Below, piece by piece: positions 8,294 to 16,683 of a stretch of 55,920 nt of DNA. Below the pieces are notes generated by a model that saw only the letters and a program-made list of their open reading frames with translations, made no database searches and had not been told where the DNA came from. Within the stretch, counting starts at the first letter, position 1, and each line of letters opens with the position of its first letter. The translations under genes were made by a program, and so were the position numbers. This DNA comes from Clostridia bacterium. GTDB taxonomy: Bacteria > Bacillota > Clostridia > Acetivibrionales > DSM-2933. The stretch is from NCBI GenBank assembly GCA_026416815.1, contig JAOAEJ010000082.1:1-55920 (forward strand), read 5' to 3'.

Positions 8294-8866
8294 TTAAGAA
8301 TTATATCCAGCCTCAAAAGCTTTGAGGTTAATATCCAACACTTTTTGCGGTACAACTTCCTTTATAGCTTCAATCCAGACATCTTTTTCTATATGTGTAG
8401 ACTTTGCCATCAGGCCTAGCAACACAATATTAACCGCTTTGATATTGCCACATTCCTTTGCTAATTTAAGGGCGTCTATCGAAACTATATTGTTATAATT
8501 TTCTTTAACCTTCTCAATTATATTCTCAGGGTATTTGGCCTTACCGATAATTACCGGCATAGGGTTAATTTTCTGGTCGTTTATTAACATCTTACCGCCG
8601 TCCTTCAGATATTCAACCCAACGAAGCGCCTCCAGTTGTTCAAACGCCATGATTATATCAGCATCACCCTTTTCAACTAAAGGAGAATAAACCTTACTGC
8701 CAAATTTAACATATGTTACAACACTTCCGCCTCTCTGAGACATACCGTGTACCTCAGATACTTTTACATCGAAAGATTTCTTCAATGCAACAGCTCCCAG
8801 GACTCTACTTGCCAGCAAAGTCCCCTGACCTCCAACACCCACTAACATTATATTAAGCTTTTCCAT
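8294..8866 (-). CDS. iorB: Indolepyruvate:ferredoxin oxidoreductase, beta subunit
   Basis: 190 aa from the ATG at 8866. It is the small gamma/beta-type subunit of the 2-oxoacid:ferredoxin oxidoreductase family, with the N-terminal GVGGQGTLLASRVLG motif and the SEVHGMSQRGGSV signature. With IorA it oxidatively decarboxylates arylpyruvates to aryl-CoA and reduces ferredoxin. The first 14 nt overlap the end of iorA, which indicates translational coupling; an in-frame upstream start would lie deep inside iorA and lacks support. Confidence 0.93.
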   Translation of the reverse strand: MEKLNIMLVGVGGQGTLLASRVLGAVALKKSFDVKVSEVHGMSQRGGSVVTYVKFGSKVYSPLVEKGDADIIMAFEQLEALRWVEYLKDGGKMLINDQKINPMPVIIGKAKYPENIIEKVKENYNNIVSIDALKLAKECGNIKAVNIVLLGLMAKSTHIEKDVWIEAIKEVVPQKVLDINLKAFEAGYNS

Positions 8867-10604
8867 TATTATCACCAGCCTTTTCAATAGCAGCGCAGCT
8901 ACATAACTTTGTACAGAGTTCACAGCCAACACATAGTGCGTCGTTAATTTCTATAAACTCACCCTTATCAACTAGAGCAGGACATCCAATTTTCAGGCAC
9001 ATCTTACACATTTTACATTTTTCACTGTTTATTTTTAGCGGGCCTTCAAACTTTACATCCTTTAACAGCGCACATGGACGCTGAGAAATGATAACCGATG
9101 GCTCATCCGCCTCAATTTCTTCTTTAACTATCTTCTCAAACTCCTTCAAGTCAAACGGATCAACCACCTTAACCCTATCAACCCCCACCGCATTCGATAG
9201 TTTAACTAAGTCAACCTGTCTTGTAGGCTCACCTTTTATAGTAAATCCTGTTGTCGGGTTGTGCTGATGTCCTGTCATTCCTGTTATCGAATTGTCCAGT
9301 ATGATAACTGTGGAATTTCCTTTATTGTAGACTATATCAATCAGCCCTGTTATACCTGAGTGTATAAATGTAGAATCTCCAAGTACAGCAACTGTTTTCT
9401 TGCCAAACTCCTTGCCTCTTGCTTTTTCCATACCATGGGCAGCGCTAACACTAGCTCCCATACAAATACATGTATCCATACACTCAGTAGGAGGCAACGC
9501 CCCTAGGGTATAACAACCTATATCCCCGCTCACTGTCAATTTTAGCTTCTTTATTACATAGTACATACCCCTGTGCGGACATCCAGGACACATTACAGGA
9601 GGCCTTACCGGCACAACATCATTTATTAAAGTCTTAGTCTCTACCTTCTCACCAAATACTTTTTCTTTAATAAGCTGAGCACTATACTCTCCTACTACAG
9701 GCAATAAGTCTTTACCGATGACATTTATACCCATTTTCCTGACTTGGTTCTCTATAAATGGTTCTAACTCTTCAATAGCGTAAAGAGTTTTTACTTCTTT
9801 TGCAAAATCAGCTATTAACTTCTCAGGAAGAGGATGTACCATACCGATTTTCAAATAGGATACATCACCAAAAACTTCTCTTGCATACTGGTAGGCAATA
9901 CCGCTGGTTATAACACCGATTTCTTTGCTTCCCCATTCGATTTTATTTATTTCGGAAGTATTTGAAAACTCCCTCAAAGCTGCCATTCTTTTTTCTACCT
10001 CTACATGCCTTTTTCTAGCCATAGCAGGCATCATAACATACTTATTAAAGTCCTTGTTATAATCCTTAAGTTTAAAGTCTACCTTTTCTCCCAGCTCCAC
10101 TACGCTCTGAGAATGGGCAATTCTAGTAGACAATCTCACAAAAACCGGACAATCAAATTTTTCACTTATTTCAAAGGCCTGTTTTACAAAATCCTTACAT
10201 TCCTGGCTGTCTGCCGGCTCAAGCATAGGTACTTTAGATGCTCTTGCATAGAATCTGCTGTCCTGTTCATTCTGAGAACTATGCATTCCAGGGTCATCTG
10301 CAACCATTATGACAAGTCCTGCATTAACCCCGGTATAAGATGCTGTAAACAGCGGGTCTGCTGCAACATTCAGCCCAACATGCTTCATAGAGCATATAGA
10401 CCTTGCACCTGCAATACAGGCACCAATTGCAACTTCTAAGGAAACCTTTTCATTGGGTGACCATTCAGAGTATATTTCGTCATATTTAGCAATGTTTTCC
10501 GTTATTTCAGTACTTGGTGTACCTGGATAAGCAGCCGCTACAGTAACTCCTGCCTCGTATGCTCCCCGGGCAACAGCCTCATTACCCAGCATAAGTTTCT
10601 TCAT
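8853..10604 (-). CDS. iorA: Indolepyruvate:ferredoxin oxidoreductase, alpha subunit
   Basis: 583 aa, usual length. Order of domains: pyrimidine-binding domain at the N-terminus (GNEAVARGAYEAGV, YPGTPSTEI), a linking domain, then a thiamine-diphosphate domain beginning near CPGCPHRGMYYV with GDIGCYTLG and GDSTFIHSG. A C-terminal ferredoxin domain carries two 4Fe-4S motifs (CKMCKMCLKIGC and CVGCELCTKLC). It is cytoplasmic and oxygen-sensitive. It converts aryl-2-oxoacids from aromatic amino acid transamination into aryl-CoA plus reduced ferredoxin, and could run in reverse for biosynthesis with the adjacent CoA ligases. It overlaps iorB by 14 nt. Confidence 0.95.
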   Translation of the reverse strand: MKKLMLGNEAVARGAYEAGVTVAAAYPGTPSTEITENIAKYDEIYSEWSPNEKVSLEVAIGACIAGARSICSMKHVGLNVAADPLFTASYTGVNAGLVIMVADDPGMHSSQNEQDSRFYARASKVPMLEPADSQECKDFVKQAFEISEKFDCPVFVRLSTRIAHSQSVVELGEKVDFKLKDYNKDFNKYVMMPAMARKRHVEVEKRMAALREFSNTSEINKIEWGSKEIGVITSGIAYQYAREVFGDVSYLKIGMVHPLPEKLIADFAKEVKTLYAIEELEPFIENQVRKMGINVIGKDLLPVVGEYSAQLIKEKVFGEKVETKTLINDVVPVRPPVMCPGCPHRGMYYVIKKLKLTVSGDIGCYTLGALPPTECMDTCICMGASVSAAHGMEKARGKEFGKKTVAVLGDSTFIHSGITGLIDIVYNKGNSTVIILDNSITGMTGHQHNPTTGFTIKGEPTRQVDLVKLSNAVGVDRVKVVDPFDLKEFEKIVKEEIEADEPSVIISQRPCALLKDVKFEGPLKINSEKCKMCKMCLKIGCPALVDKGEFIEINDALCVGCELCTKLCSCAAIEKAGDNNGKA

Positions 10605-10753
10605 TTTGAATCCCCCGTCCTATTAAAATAGCATAATTATATTTGTAAATATTATAAATTATTAAATTACCAAAGTAAATGTATAGCACGAAAAGTTGTA
10701 ACCTCTTACAATATTATTGCAATTTTCCTATACTAAGAAATCAGCTCAAAACT

Positions 10754-12052
10754 CTATTTGCCGCGCATATCGATAACACGCCTTGCTTTCCCCATAGACC
10801 TCTCTATACTTTTCGGCTCAACCAGCCTCACCTTGGCATCTATCTGAAGTATAGTCTTAAGCTTATGTCTTATATCTTTTTCAACCTTTTCAAGCTCACT
10901 GAATTTCTCTAGAATTTTTCCATCAATCAGTTCTACCAGAACTTCAATTTCATCCATATAACCTTTTTGTGTGACTATTATCTGATAGTGTGGTCCTATA
11001 TGCTCCATGCCTACAAGTACGCTTTCAATCTGGGAAGGGAACACGTTGACACCTCTGATAATAAGCATGTCATCGGTTCTGCCAAGCACCTTATTCATTC
11101 TTACATTTGTTCTACCACATTTGCACTGCTCAGGATTCAGGATTGTAATATCCTTTGTCCTGTATCGCAGCATAGGTATACCCTCTTTGGTAAGAGTAGT
11201 AAGTACCAACTCACCTTTTTCGTCATATCCGAGTGCTTTGCCGCTTGTTGATTCAATAATTTCTGGGTAGAAGTGGTCTTCATTTATGTGCATACCGCAC
11301 TGGCAGAAGCACTCTCCTGAGACCCCCGGTCCTACAATTTCACTTAGCCCGTAGTTTTCAGTTGCAAGTATTCCCCATCTTTTTTCTATCTCAGCTCTCA
11401 TTTCAGGGGTATGACCTTCTCCTCCAAAGAGTCCTAACCTTAATTTGTGCATTCCTTTCTTTACTCCCATTTCAGCAGCAACCTCCGAAAGGTATAATGC
11501 ATAGGAAGGTGTTCCCACTATTATGGTAGAGCCAAAATCCTGCATAAGCATTATTTGACGCTCAGAGTTACCACTTGATGCGGGTACAACCGTAATGCCG
11601 ACTTTTTCAAGCCCGTAATGCAATCCGAACCCACCGGTAAATAATCCATATCCGAATACCACCTGTGCAATATCCTCTTCATGACCTCCAGCTGCTACGA
11701 TAAGCCTTGCTACACACTCAGACCAGTTTTCCATATCGTTTTTTGTATATCCGACAACGATAGGTTTTCCTGTTGTTCCCGATGAGGCGTGAAGTCTGAC
11801 GATTTTTTTCATAGGTACGGCAAAAAGACTGTATGGATAGTTATCCCTCAAATCATCCTTCGTAGTAAAGGGTATTTTCTCAATATCCTTCAAAGTTACA
11901 ATGTGTTCGGGCTTCAGACCTATCTCATCGAATTTCTTTTTATAAAAAGGTACGTTCTCATACGCACTTTTTACAACTACCTTGAGTCTTTCAAGCTGCA
12001 ACTGATCCATATCTTTTCTGCTCAGACATTCAACATCTTTACTCAAAATCAT
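10754..12052 (-). CDS. paaK: Phenylacetate-CoA ligase (AMP-forming), copy 2
   Basis: 432 aa, a clear paralogue of the ligase at 6839-8140 with the same motif set (ASSGTTGKP at residues 89-97, [39 protein letters not shown]). It is diverged throughout, so this is an old duplication rather than a recent copy. It lies between the LctP-type permease gene and iorA, all on the minus strand. Two ligases flanking iorAB suggests one operon handling more than one aryl acid. Confidence 0.9.
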   Translation of the reverse strand: MILSKDVECLSRKDMDQLQLERLKVVVKSAYENVPFYKKKFDEIGLKPEHIVTLKDIEKIPFTTKDDLRDNYPYSLFAVPMKKIVRLHASSGTTGKPIVVGYTKNDMENWSECVARLIVAAGGHEEDIAQVVFGYGLFTGGFGLHYGLEKVGITVVPASSGNSERQIMLMQDFGSTIIVGTPSYALYLSEVAAEMGVKKGMHKLRLGLFGGEGHTPEMRAEIEKRWGILATENYGLSEIVGPGVSGECFCQCGMHINEDHFYPEIIESTSGKALGYDEKGELVLTTLTKEGIPMLRYRTKDITILNPEQCKCGRTNVRMNKVLGRTDDMLIIRGVNVFPSQIESVLVGMEHIGPHYQIIVTQKGYMDEIEVLVELIDGKILEKFSELEKVEKDIRHKLKTILQIDAKVRLVEPKSIERSMGKARRVIDMRGK

Positions 12053-12122
12053 TAATACAACCCCTTTTACATAGCTTTAGGTGCCCCTTTTTTGGGCATC
12101 CAGGCTTTTATTTTGTAATCAA

Positions 12123-13727
12123 CTACAATATAAAACCAGTTTTTAAGAGTATAGCTGTAAAAATAGAAGTGACTAGCGTCAATATAATAGAAAATATAAA
12201 GGCTATTCTTATAACCTGATTTTCCTGACCCAATTTATCAATTGAAGCCGCAGCATTTTGCAGCTTAGCCGGTGATATAACACTTGCGAGCCCGCCGCCA
12301 AAAGCCAGACCGGCGGTTACTATAATTAAGCCGTTTAGGCCCAGCCCCAAGTTCTTTGCAGTAGTCATAGTATACTTGGCAAACATACCAATGGTAGAAG
12401 CCTCGCTTCCGGTTAAAAAACCACCAAAAAGACCTATAAAGCTGACAATTACACCATAAGCATTACTGAAGGCCTGAGATGAAAAGTCCGCAAGAACTTT
12501 CACCATATTCATGTCGGGTAAAAATTTCTTCGTAGACATATCAAACCCCGACATATTCATAACTTCTCCAATAGCAAAGAAAATCGCCGCCGAGAATATC
12601 GGTCTCGGTGCTCTTTTCCGCCATACCTTCAATGTATCCTTTATTTGAGCCTTACTTGGCCACAAAACCAGCATGGAAAGAAGTGTGCTTACAAATATCC
12701 ATGTATATGCATTCCATAAAGCCCTAGTCGCAATAGGTTTACCGTCTGCCGCAAGCCCTAGAATTTCTAGCTTTAACTCCCTGTAAAGGAGGTCAAACAT
12801 TGGTTTGGGAACATTTAAGACAAGTATAACCGCTATTAATATACACCATGGAGTTAGAGCTTTCCATAAAGGGAATTGCTTCTCATATTCAAGTTCTTCT
12901 CTGGTTAATCTACTCTTATCAATCACCTTCTTGCCGGTGATTTTTAGAAATAAAGCCATTGCTCCAATAACTGCAATCCCACATAAAACACCGGTAAGAG
13001 TAACAAGATTTTCAACCCTATTTGTAAAATAAGAGACAATGCCGATAACAACACCGGTAATGAGACACGGAAGCCAGCCTTCCTTTATTCCCTTCCACCT
13101 ATCTACAATCCACAGCATACAAAAGCCTATCAATGTAGATACAATAGGTAAAAACATAAAAAATACTCTTCCGGCATCAGCAAGAGTTATTTCATTTCCT
13201 TTTCCTAAAAAACCATTTGCAATATCTACAAACACTACAATAGGAGCTCCAAGTAAGGCATAGGTACATAAGGAATCATATCCTATAGAAGGCAATGCTA
13301 TAGCTACATAAGTCGAATATCCCATAGCTATCAATATAGGCGGCAATAGTGAGACAGGAGTTGCTCCAACGGATACCATCAAAGTACCAAATCCGATGTT
13401 AATCATCATTATCTGCACTGCTCTGTTTTCACAGGCAATTGTTTTAATGAATATTATCACCCTTTTGAGTGCTCCCGTTTTTTCCATATAAGCCATTTGT
13501 AATAGAGATGTAGCTACTATAAGAGATACTGAAAAAGATTTAATAAGACCTGCAGCTGTAGAACGAACAATTACTTCGGGTATAGTTTTGAAAAAAAGAA
13601 CAGCAATCGCTGAAACCAGCAGCCAACCAACAATTCCGCTTATATCCGCTGGCTTCTTAAAGACAATAAGCATACACAAAATTACTACGATTGGTAACAA
13701 AGTCAATAAAAGTGCCCCCACTTCCAT
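12123..13727 (-). CDS. LctP-family (lactate permease type) transporter
   Basis: 534 aa with about 13 hydrophobic spans, matching the L-lactate permease family. Conserved pieces include the GATPVSLLPP region, GGFLTGSEASTIGMF and the C-terminal SPAKLQNAAA segment. Family members move lactate or glycolate with protons. Because the gene heads an operon of aryl-acid enzymes (70 nt before the second paaK), the cargo here may be an aryl carboxylate such as phenylacetate, phenyllactate or indoleacetate. That is inference from context. A TTGACA lies in the upstream region but I cannot pair it with a good -10 box. Confidence 0.85.
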   Translation of the reverse strand: MEVGALLLTLLPIVVILCMLIVFKKPADISGIVGWLLVSAIAVLFFKTIPEVIVRSTAAGLIKSFSVSLIVATSLLQMAYMEKTGALKRVIIFIKTIACENRAVQIMMINIGFGTLMVSVGATPVSLLPPILIAMGYSTYVAIALPSIGYDSLCTYALLGAPIVVFVDIANGFLGKGNEITLADAGRVFFMFLPIVSTLIGFCMLWIVDRWKGIKEGWLPCLITGVVIGIVSYFTNRVENLVTLTGVLCGIAVIGAMALFLKITGKKVIDKSRLTREELEYEKQFPLWKALTPWCILIAVILVLNVPKPMFDLLYRELKLEILGLAADGKPIATRALWNAYTWIFVSTLLSMLVLWPSKAQIKDTLKVWRKRAPRPIFSAAIFFAIGEVMNMSGFDMSTKKFLPDMNMVKVLADFSSQAFSNAYGVIVSFIGLFGGFLTGSEASTIGMFAKYTMTTAKNLGLGLNGLIIVTAGLAFGGGLASVISPAKLQNAAASIDKLGQENQVIRIAFIFSIILTLVTSIFTAILLKTGFIL

Positions 13728-13901
13728 ACTCTACCATCCTTCTTATATTGAATTACAATACCTACCCTACTACCTTTCTACATGTTGCTGTCAAGTACCT
13801 GCACCTAATTCGCCCTCATATGTCCACAGTCCTTGACAGCCACTTTAAATGCGTATTAGGAAATTGTTACTTAATATTCTACAATAATGGTAAAAAAAAA
13901 T

Positions 13902-13923
13902 AAAGAAGTTTTTACACTTCTTT
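13902..13923 (-). terminator. Terminator of the GH13 gene
   Basis: Minus-strand stem AAAGAAGT/ACTTCTTT with a 6-nt loop, followed by ATTTTTTTTTACC, 30 nt past the GH13 stop. It separates that gene from the aryl-acid operon. Confidence 0.8.
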
Positions 13924-13953
13924 ACTTTCCAGCCTTATTAGTTATTTATTTAA

Positions 13954-15234
13954 CTATTTAACTTTTATTACCACAGGGTGCTTTTCTATAACGTATCGTG
14001 TGCTTATCTCTTTACAGCAGCCAGTTAATAGTTCCTTACCGGAGAGTTCAAAATCGACCTCAATATCACCATATCTATCTTCAAGGTTGAGAATCGAAAC
14101 ATACTCGTCATTCTCACCTTTCCATAGTATTTTTACGAGACCCTTTCTAAGTTCTTTTATCTCAAAATCAGTACAATTTTTCTTAATTTCCTTTGTTATA
14201 GAAACAACATTTTTTAAGAAATCCCTGAATTCATTATCATCATTATCCCAATTAATTACATCCTTTTCAAAAAGATCCGGCCATTTTTTTGCTGAAATTT
14301 CCTGCCCTGCGTAAATTAGCGAAGCACCTGGTAAAAGGTTGTAAAAGACAGTCCAATTCTTTAACGCGCTTTGACCGGTTATGATAGTAGCTATCCTCTG
14401 GTTGTCATGGTTTTCAAGAAATCTCATTTTAATTGCATGCTCAGGAAACATTGTTCTTTGAATATATAGATGATTAATATAATCTTTAATTTCAGCTTCA
14501 CCTTTAAAATACTGCTGTAGATATTCAAACCCGTCATAATCATACGTTAGGTCAAATGCCTCATGCACATCAGGATCTGAATGCGCTACATATCCTAACC
14601 CTCTAAGGTGTGCTATAAAGGATTTGTGTACAGTCTCAGCCAACCATACAACTTCCTTTTCACTGTTTATAACCCTTCTTGCTTCCTTCCAGAACTCCAA
14701 CGGCACCATAGACGCAACATCGCACCTAAAACCGTCAACTCCCAAACTAGCCCACATTCTTAGTGTCTCAATAAGATAATCCCATAGGTCTCTCTTTGAA
14801 TAATCAAGGTCAGTTATATCTTCCCAGCCATCAAACTTCCTGGAAATATTACCGCATTCATCCTTGATAAACCATTCGGGGTGCTCAGTTACCAGCACTG
14901 AATCCATAGAGGTATGGTTATATACCACGTCTATCATTACTTTCATACCTAAATCATGAGCCTTGTCAATCAACTTTTTAAAAGACTTTTCATCCCCAAG
15001 GTCCGGACTAATGGCCCTATAGTCCTTTATTGCATAAGGGCTGCCATATGTACCTTTACGATCAATAACCCCTATTGGGTGAATAGGCATAAACCATACA
15101 ATATCAGCCCCCAGTTCTTTTATTCTTTCCAAATCCTTGTACACTTCTTCAAATGTACCTTTTTCACTATGATTTCTTGTAAAAACCTCGTATATAACAG
15201 CATTTTTTAACCATTTGGGAGTATCCTGAGCCAT
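13954..15234 (-). CDS. Cytoplasmic alpha-amylase-family glycosidase (GH13)
   Basis: 426 aa. The GH13 barrel is complete: region I VVYNHTSMD, nucleophile D172 in GFRCDVA, acid/base E200 in WLAETV, and transition-state D277 in ENHDNQR. A short beta-sandwich fills the C-terminus. There is no signal peptide or carbohydrate-binding module, so it acts inside the cell, probably on maltodextrins or glycogen. The sequence resembles the small maltodextrin-active GH13 enzymes of Clostridia, but hydrolase versus transferase activity cannot be told here. It appears to be a single gene ending at its own terminator. Confidence 0.85.
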   Translation of the reverse strand: MAQDTPKWLKNAVIYEVFTRNHSEKGTFEEVYKDLERIKELGADIVWFMPIHPIGVIDRKGTYGSPYAIKDYRAISPDLGDEKSFKKLIDKAHDLGMKVMIDVVYNHTSMDSVLVTEHPEWFIKDECGNISRKFDGWEDITDLDYSKRDLWDYLIETLRMWASLGVDGFRCDVASMVPLEFWKEARRVINSEKEVVWLAETVHKSFIAHLRGLGYVAHSDPDVHEAFDLTYDYDGFEYLQQYFKGEAEIKDYINHLYIQRTMFPEHAIKMRFLENHDNQRIATIITGQSALKNWTVFYNLLPGASLIYAGQEISAKKWPDLFEKDVINWDNDDNEFRDFLKNVVSITKEIKKNCTDFEIKELRKGLVKILWKGENDEYVSILNLEDRYGDIEVDFELSGKELLTGCCKEISTRYVIEKHPVVIKVK

Positions 15235-15339
15235 TTTTTCATCCTCCAGTAACTACTTCATTTGAATTTATATTAAATTTACTGCAAATACCTAGTGAAA
15301 TTATTAATAGCATTTTGTTTTTATATAGTAATTAGTTAA

Positions 15340-15365
15340 ACCTTTGCAATGTATACCAAAGGTTA
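15340..15365 (-). terminator. Weak terminator after aroB
   Basis: Minus-strand hairpin AACCTTTG/CAAAGGTT with a 10-nt loop, right after the aroB stop. The tail is AT-rich rather than a pure U-run. Confidence 0.4.
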
Positions 15366-15373
15366 GATGAGGT

Positions 15374-16450
15374 TTATCCTAATTCACCTATAACTTTCTT
15401 GATGAGTACTTCATTATCAAGGCTGCATTGTATTACCTCACCAATCTTTTTGGGAAGCACAAATACCAGCTTATTTTTCTTTACCTTTTTATCAAAAAAC
15501 ATCTGGTTGTAAACCTTATCAACATCTATACCATATAACCGTACAGGCAAACCGATTTTCTCAAGAGTATTCTTTACTTTTTCCACTACACCATTGTCAA
15601 TCATCTCAAGGTAGCAAGCAAGCTTTAAAGCGCCTATCATACCCAGCGATACACACTCGCCATGAAGCAGTTCAAAGTTCGAAACACTCTCTATAGCATG
15701 TCCTATGGTATGACCGAAATTGAGTATAGCCCTCAAGTCGCTTTCTTTTTCGTCCTGTTCTACCACATTACCTTTTATTGAACAATTCACTTTGGTCATA
15801 TACTGTAAAACAGCCTCGTCAAAGCTAAATATCCTGTTTATATTATAATCAATATACTCATAAAAATCAGCATCTCTTATTATACCATGCTTTACCACTT
15901 CAGCTAACCCTGACTGAAGCTCTCTTTTGGGAAGCGTTCTTAAAGTATTAACGTTAATGTATACAAATTTGGGCTGATAAAATGCCCCTACGATATTCTT
16001 ATGTCCTTCAAAGTCAACGCCAACCTTGCCACCTACACTACTGTCGGCTTGCGCAAGCAGTGAAGTAGGAACCTGGACAAAATTAATGCCTCTTAAAAAG
16101 GTAGAGGCAACAAAGCCGGTTATATCTCCAACAACTCCTCCACCTAATGCTATAAGGGTTGAATTTCTTTCAAGTTTCAAATCTACTAAAAACTTATAAA
16201 TCTCACTTACAGTGTTAAGGTTTTTACTCTTTTCCCCTGCACTAATAACATATTTATTTACCTCATAGCCGGAGGTTGCCAAAGCATTCATACAATCCTG
16301 AGACTGATGTTTATCAACATTAGAATCGGTAATTAATACTATTTTACCTCCCAGCCTTGCACTGGCAATAGCTTTACCAATACCTTCATAGCCGGTTGTT
16401 ACATAAATAGGATAGCTCCTATCTGCTAGGTTTATGTTTAATTTAATCAC
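15374..16450 (-). CDS. aroB: 3-dehydroquinate synthase
   Basis: 358 aa, full length. It converts DAHP to 3-dehydroquinate, the second shikimate-pathway step, using NAD and a divalent metal. Visible: GGGVVGDITGFVAS (NAD site), VPTSLLAQADSSVGGK, metal ligands in GLAEVVKHG, NFGHTIGHA and LHGEC. Translation starts at GTG (16450). The next pathway gene, aroQ, sits near 52 kb, so the pathway is dispersed. The gene lies downstream of ileS but is separated from it by a strong terminator. Confidence 0.95.
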   Translation of the reverse strand: MIKLNINLADRSYPIYVTTGYEGIGKAIASARLGGKIVLITDSNVDKHQSQDCMNALATSGYEVNKYVISAGEKSKNLNTVSEIYKFLVDLKLERNSTLIALGGGVVGDITGFVASTFLRGINFVQVPTSLLAQADSSVGGKVGVDFEGHKNIVGAFYQPKFVYINVNTLRTLPKRELQSGLAEVVKHGIIRDADFYEYIDYNINRIFSFDEAVLQYMTKVNCSIKGNVVEQDEKESDLRAILNFGHTIGHAIESVSNFELLHGECVSLGMIGALKLACYLEMIDNGVVEKVKNTLEKIGLPVRLYGIDVDKVYNQMFFDKKVKKNKLVFVLPKKIGEVIQCSLDNEVLIKKVIGELG

Positions 16451-16631
16451 AATTACACCGTCCTATCAAAGATGATAATTTGGAAATACATTTCCACATT
16501 GGTTTTAAGTTCACGGCGCGTGTGCTTATTAATCCACACCTTATATAGAGTTATAAAAGAGTACTCTTTTATAATGCTATACTCGCTCTTAAACTATTAT
16601 AAAGCATTAATAACTTATCTCCAATATAAAA

Positions 16632-16669
16632 ATTGAGATTAGATCTAAAATTTTAGACCTAATCTCAAT
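16632..16669 (-). terminator. Terminator of ileS
   Basis: Nearly perfect 38-nt palindrome (ATTGAGATTAG arms continued by TCTAAAA/TTTTAGA) followed on the minus strand by TTTTATATTGG, 15 nt past the ileS stop. Confidence 0.8.
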
Positions 16670-16683
16670 CATAGCAGCCAACT

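Noticed and set aside
10005..10439. 144-codon open frame on the plus strand
   Set aside because: It is antisense to iorA, which is a clear full-length gene; no start signals or domain.
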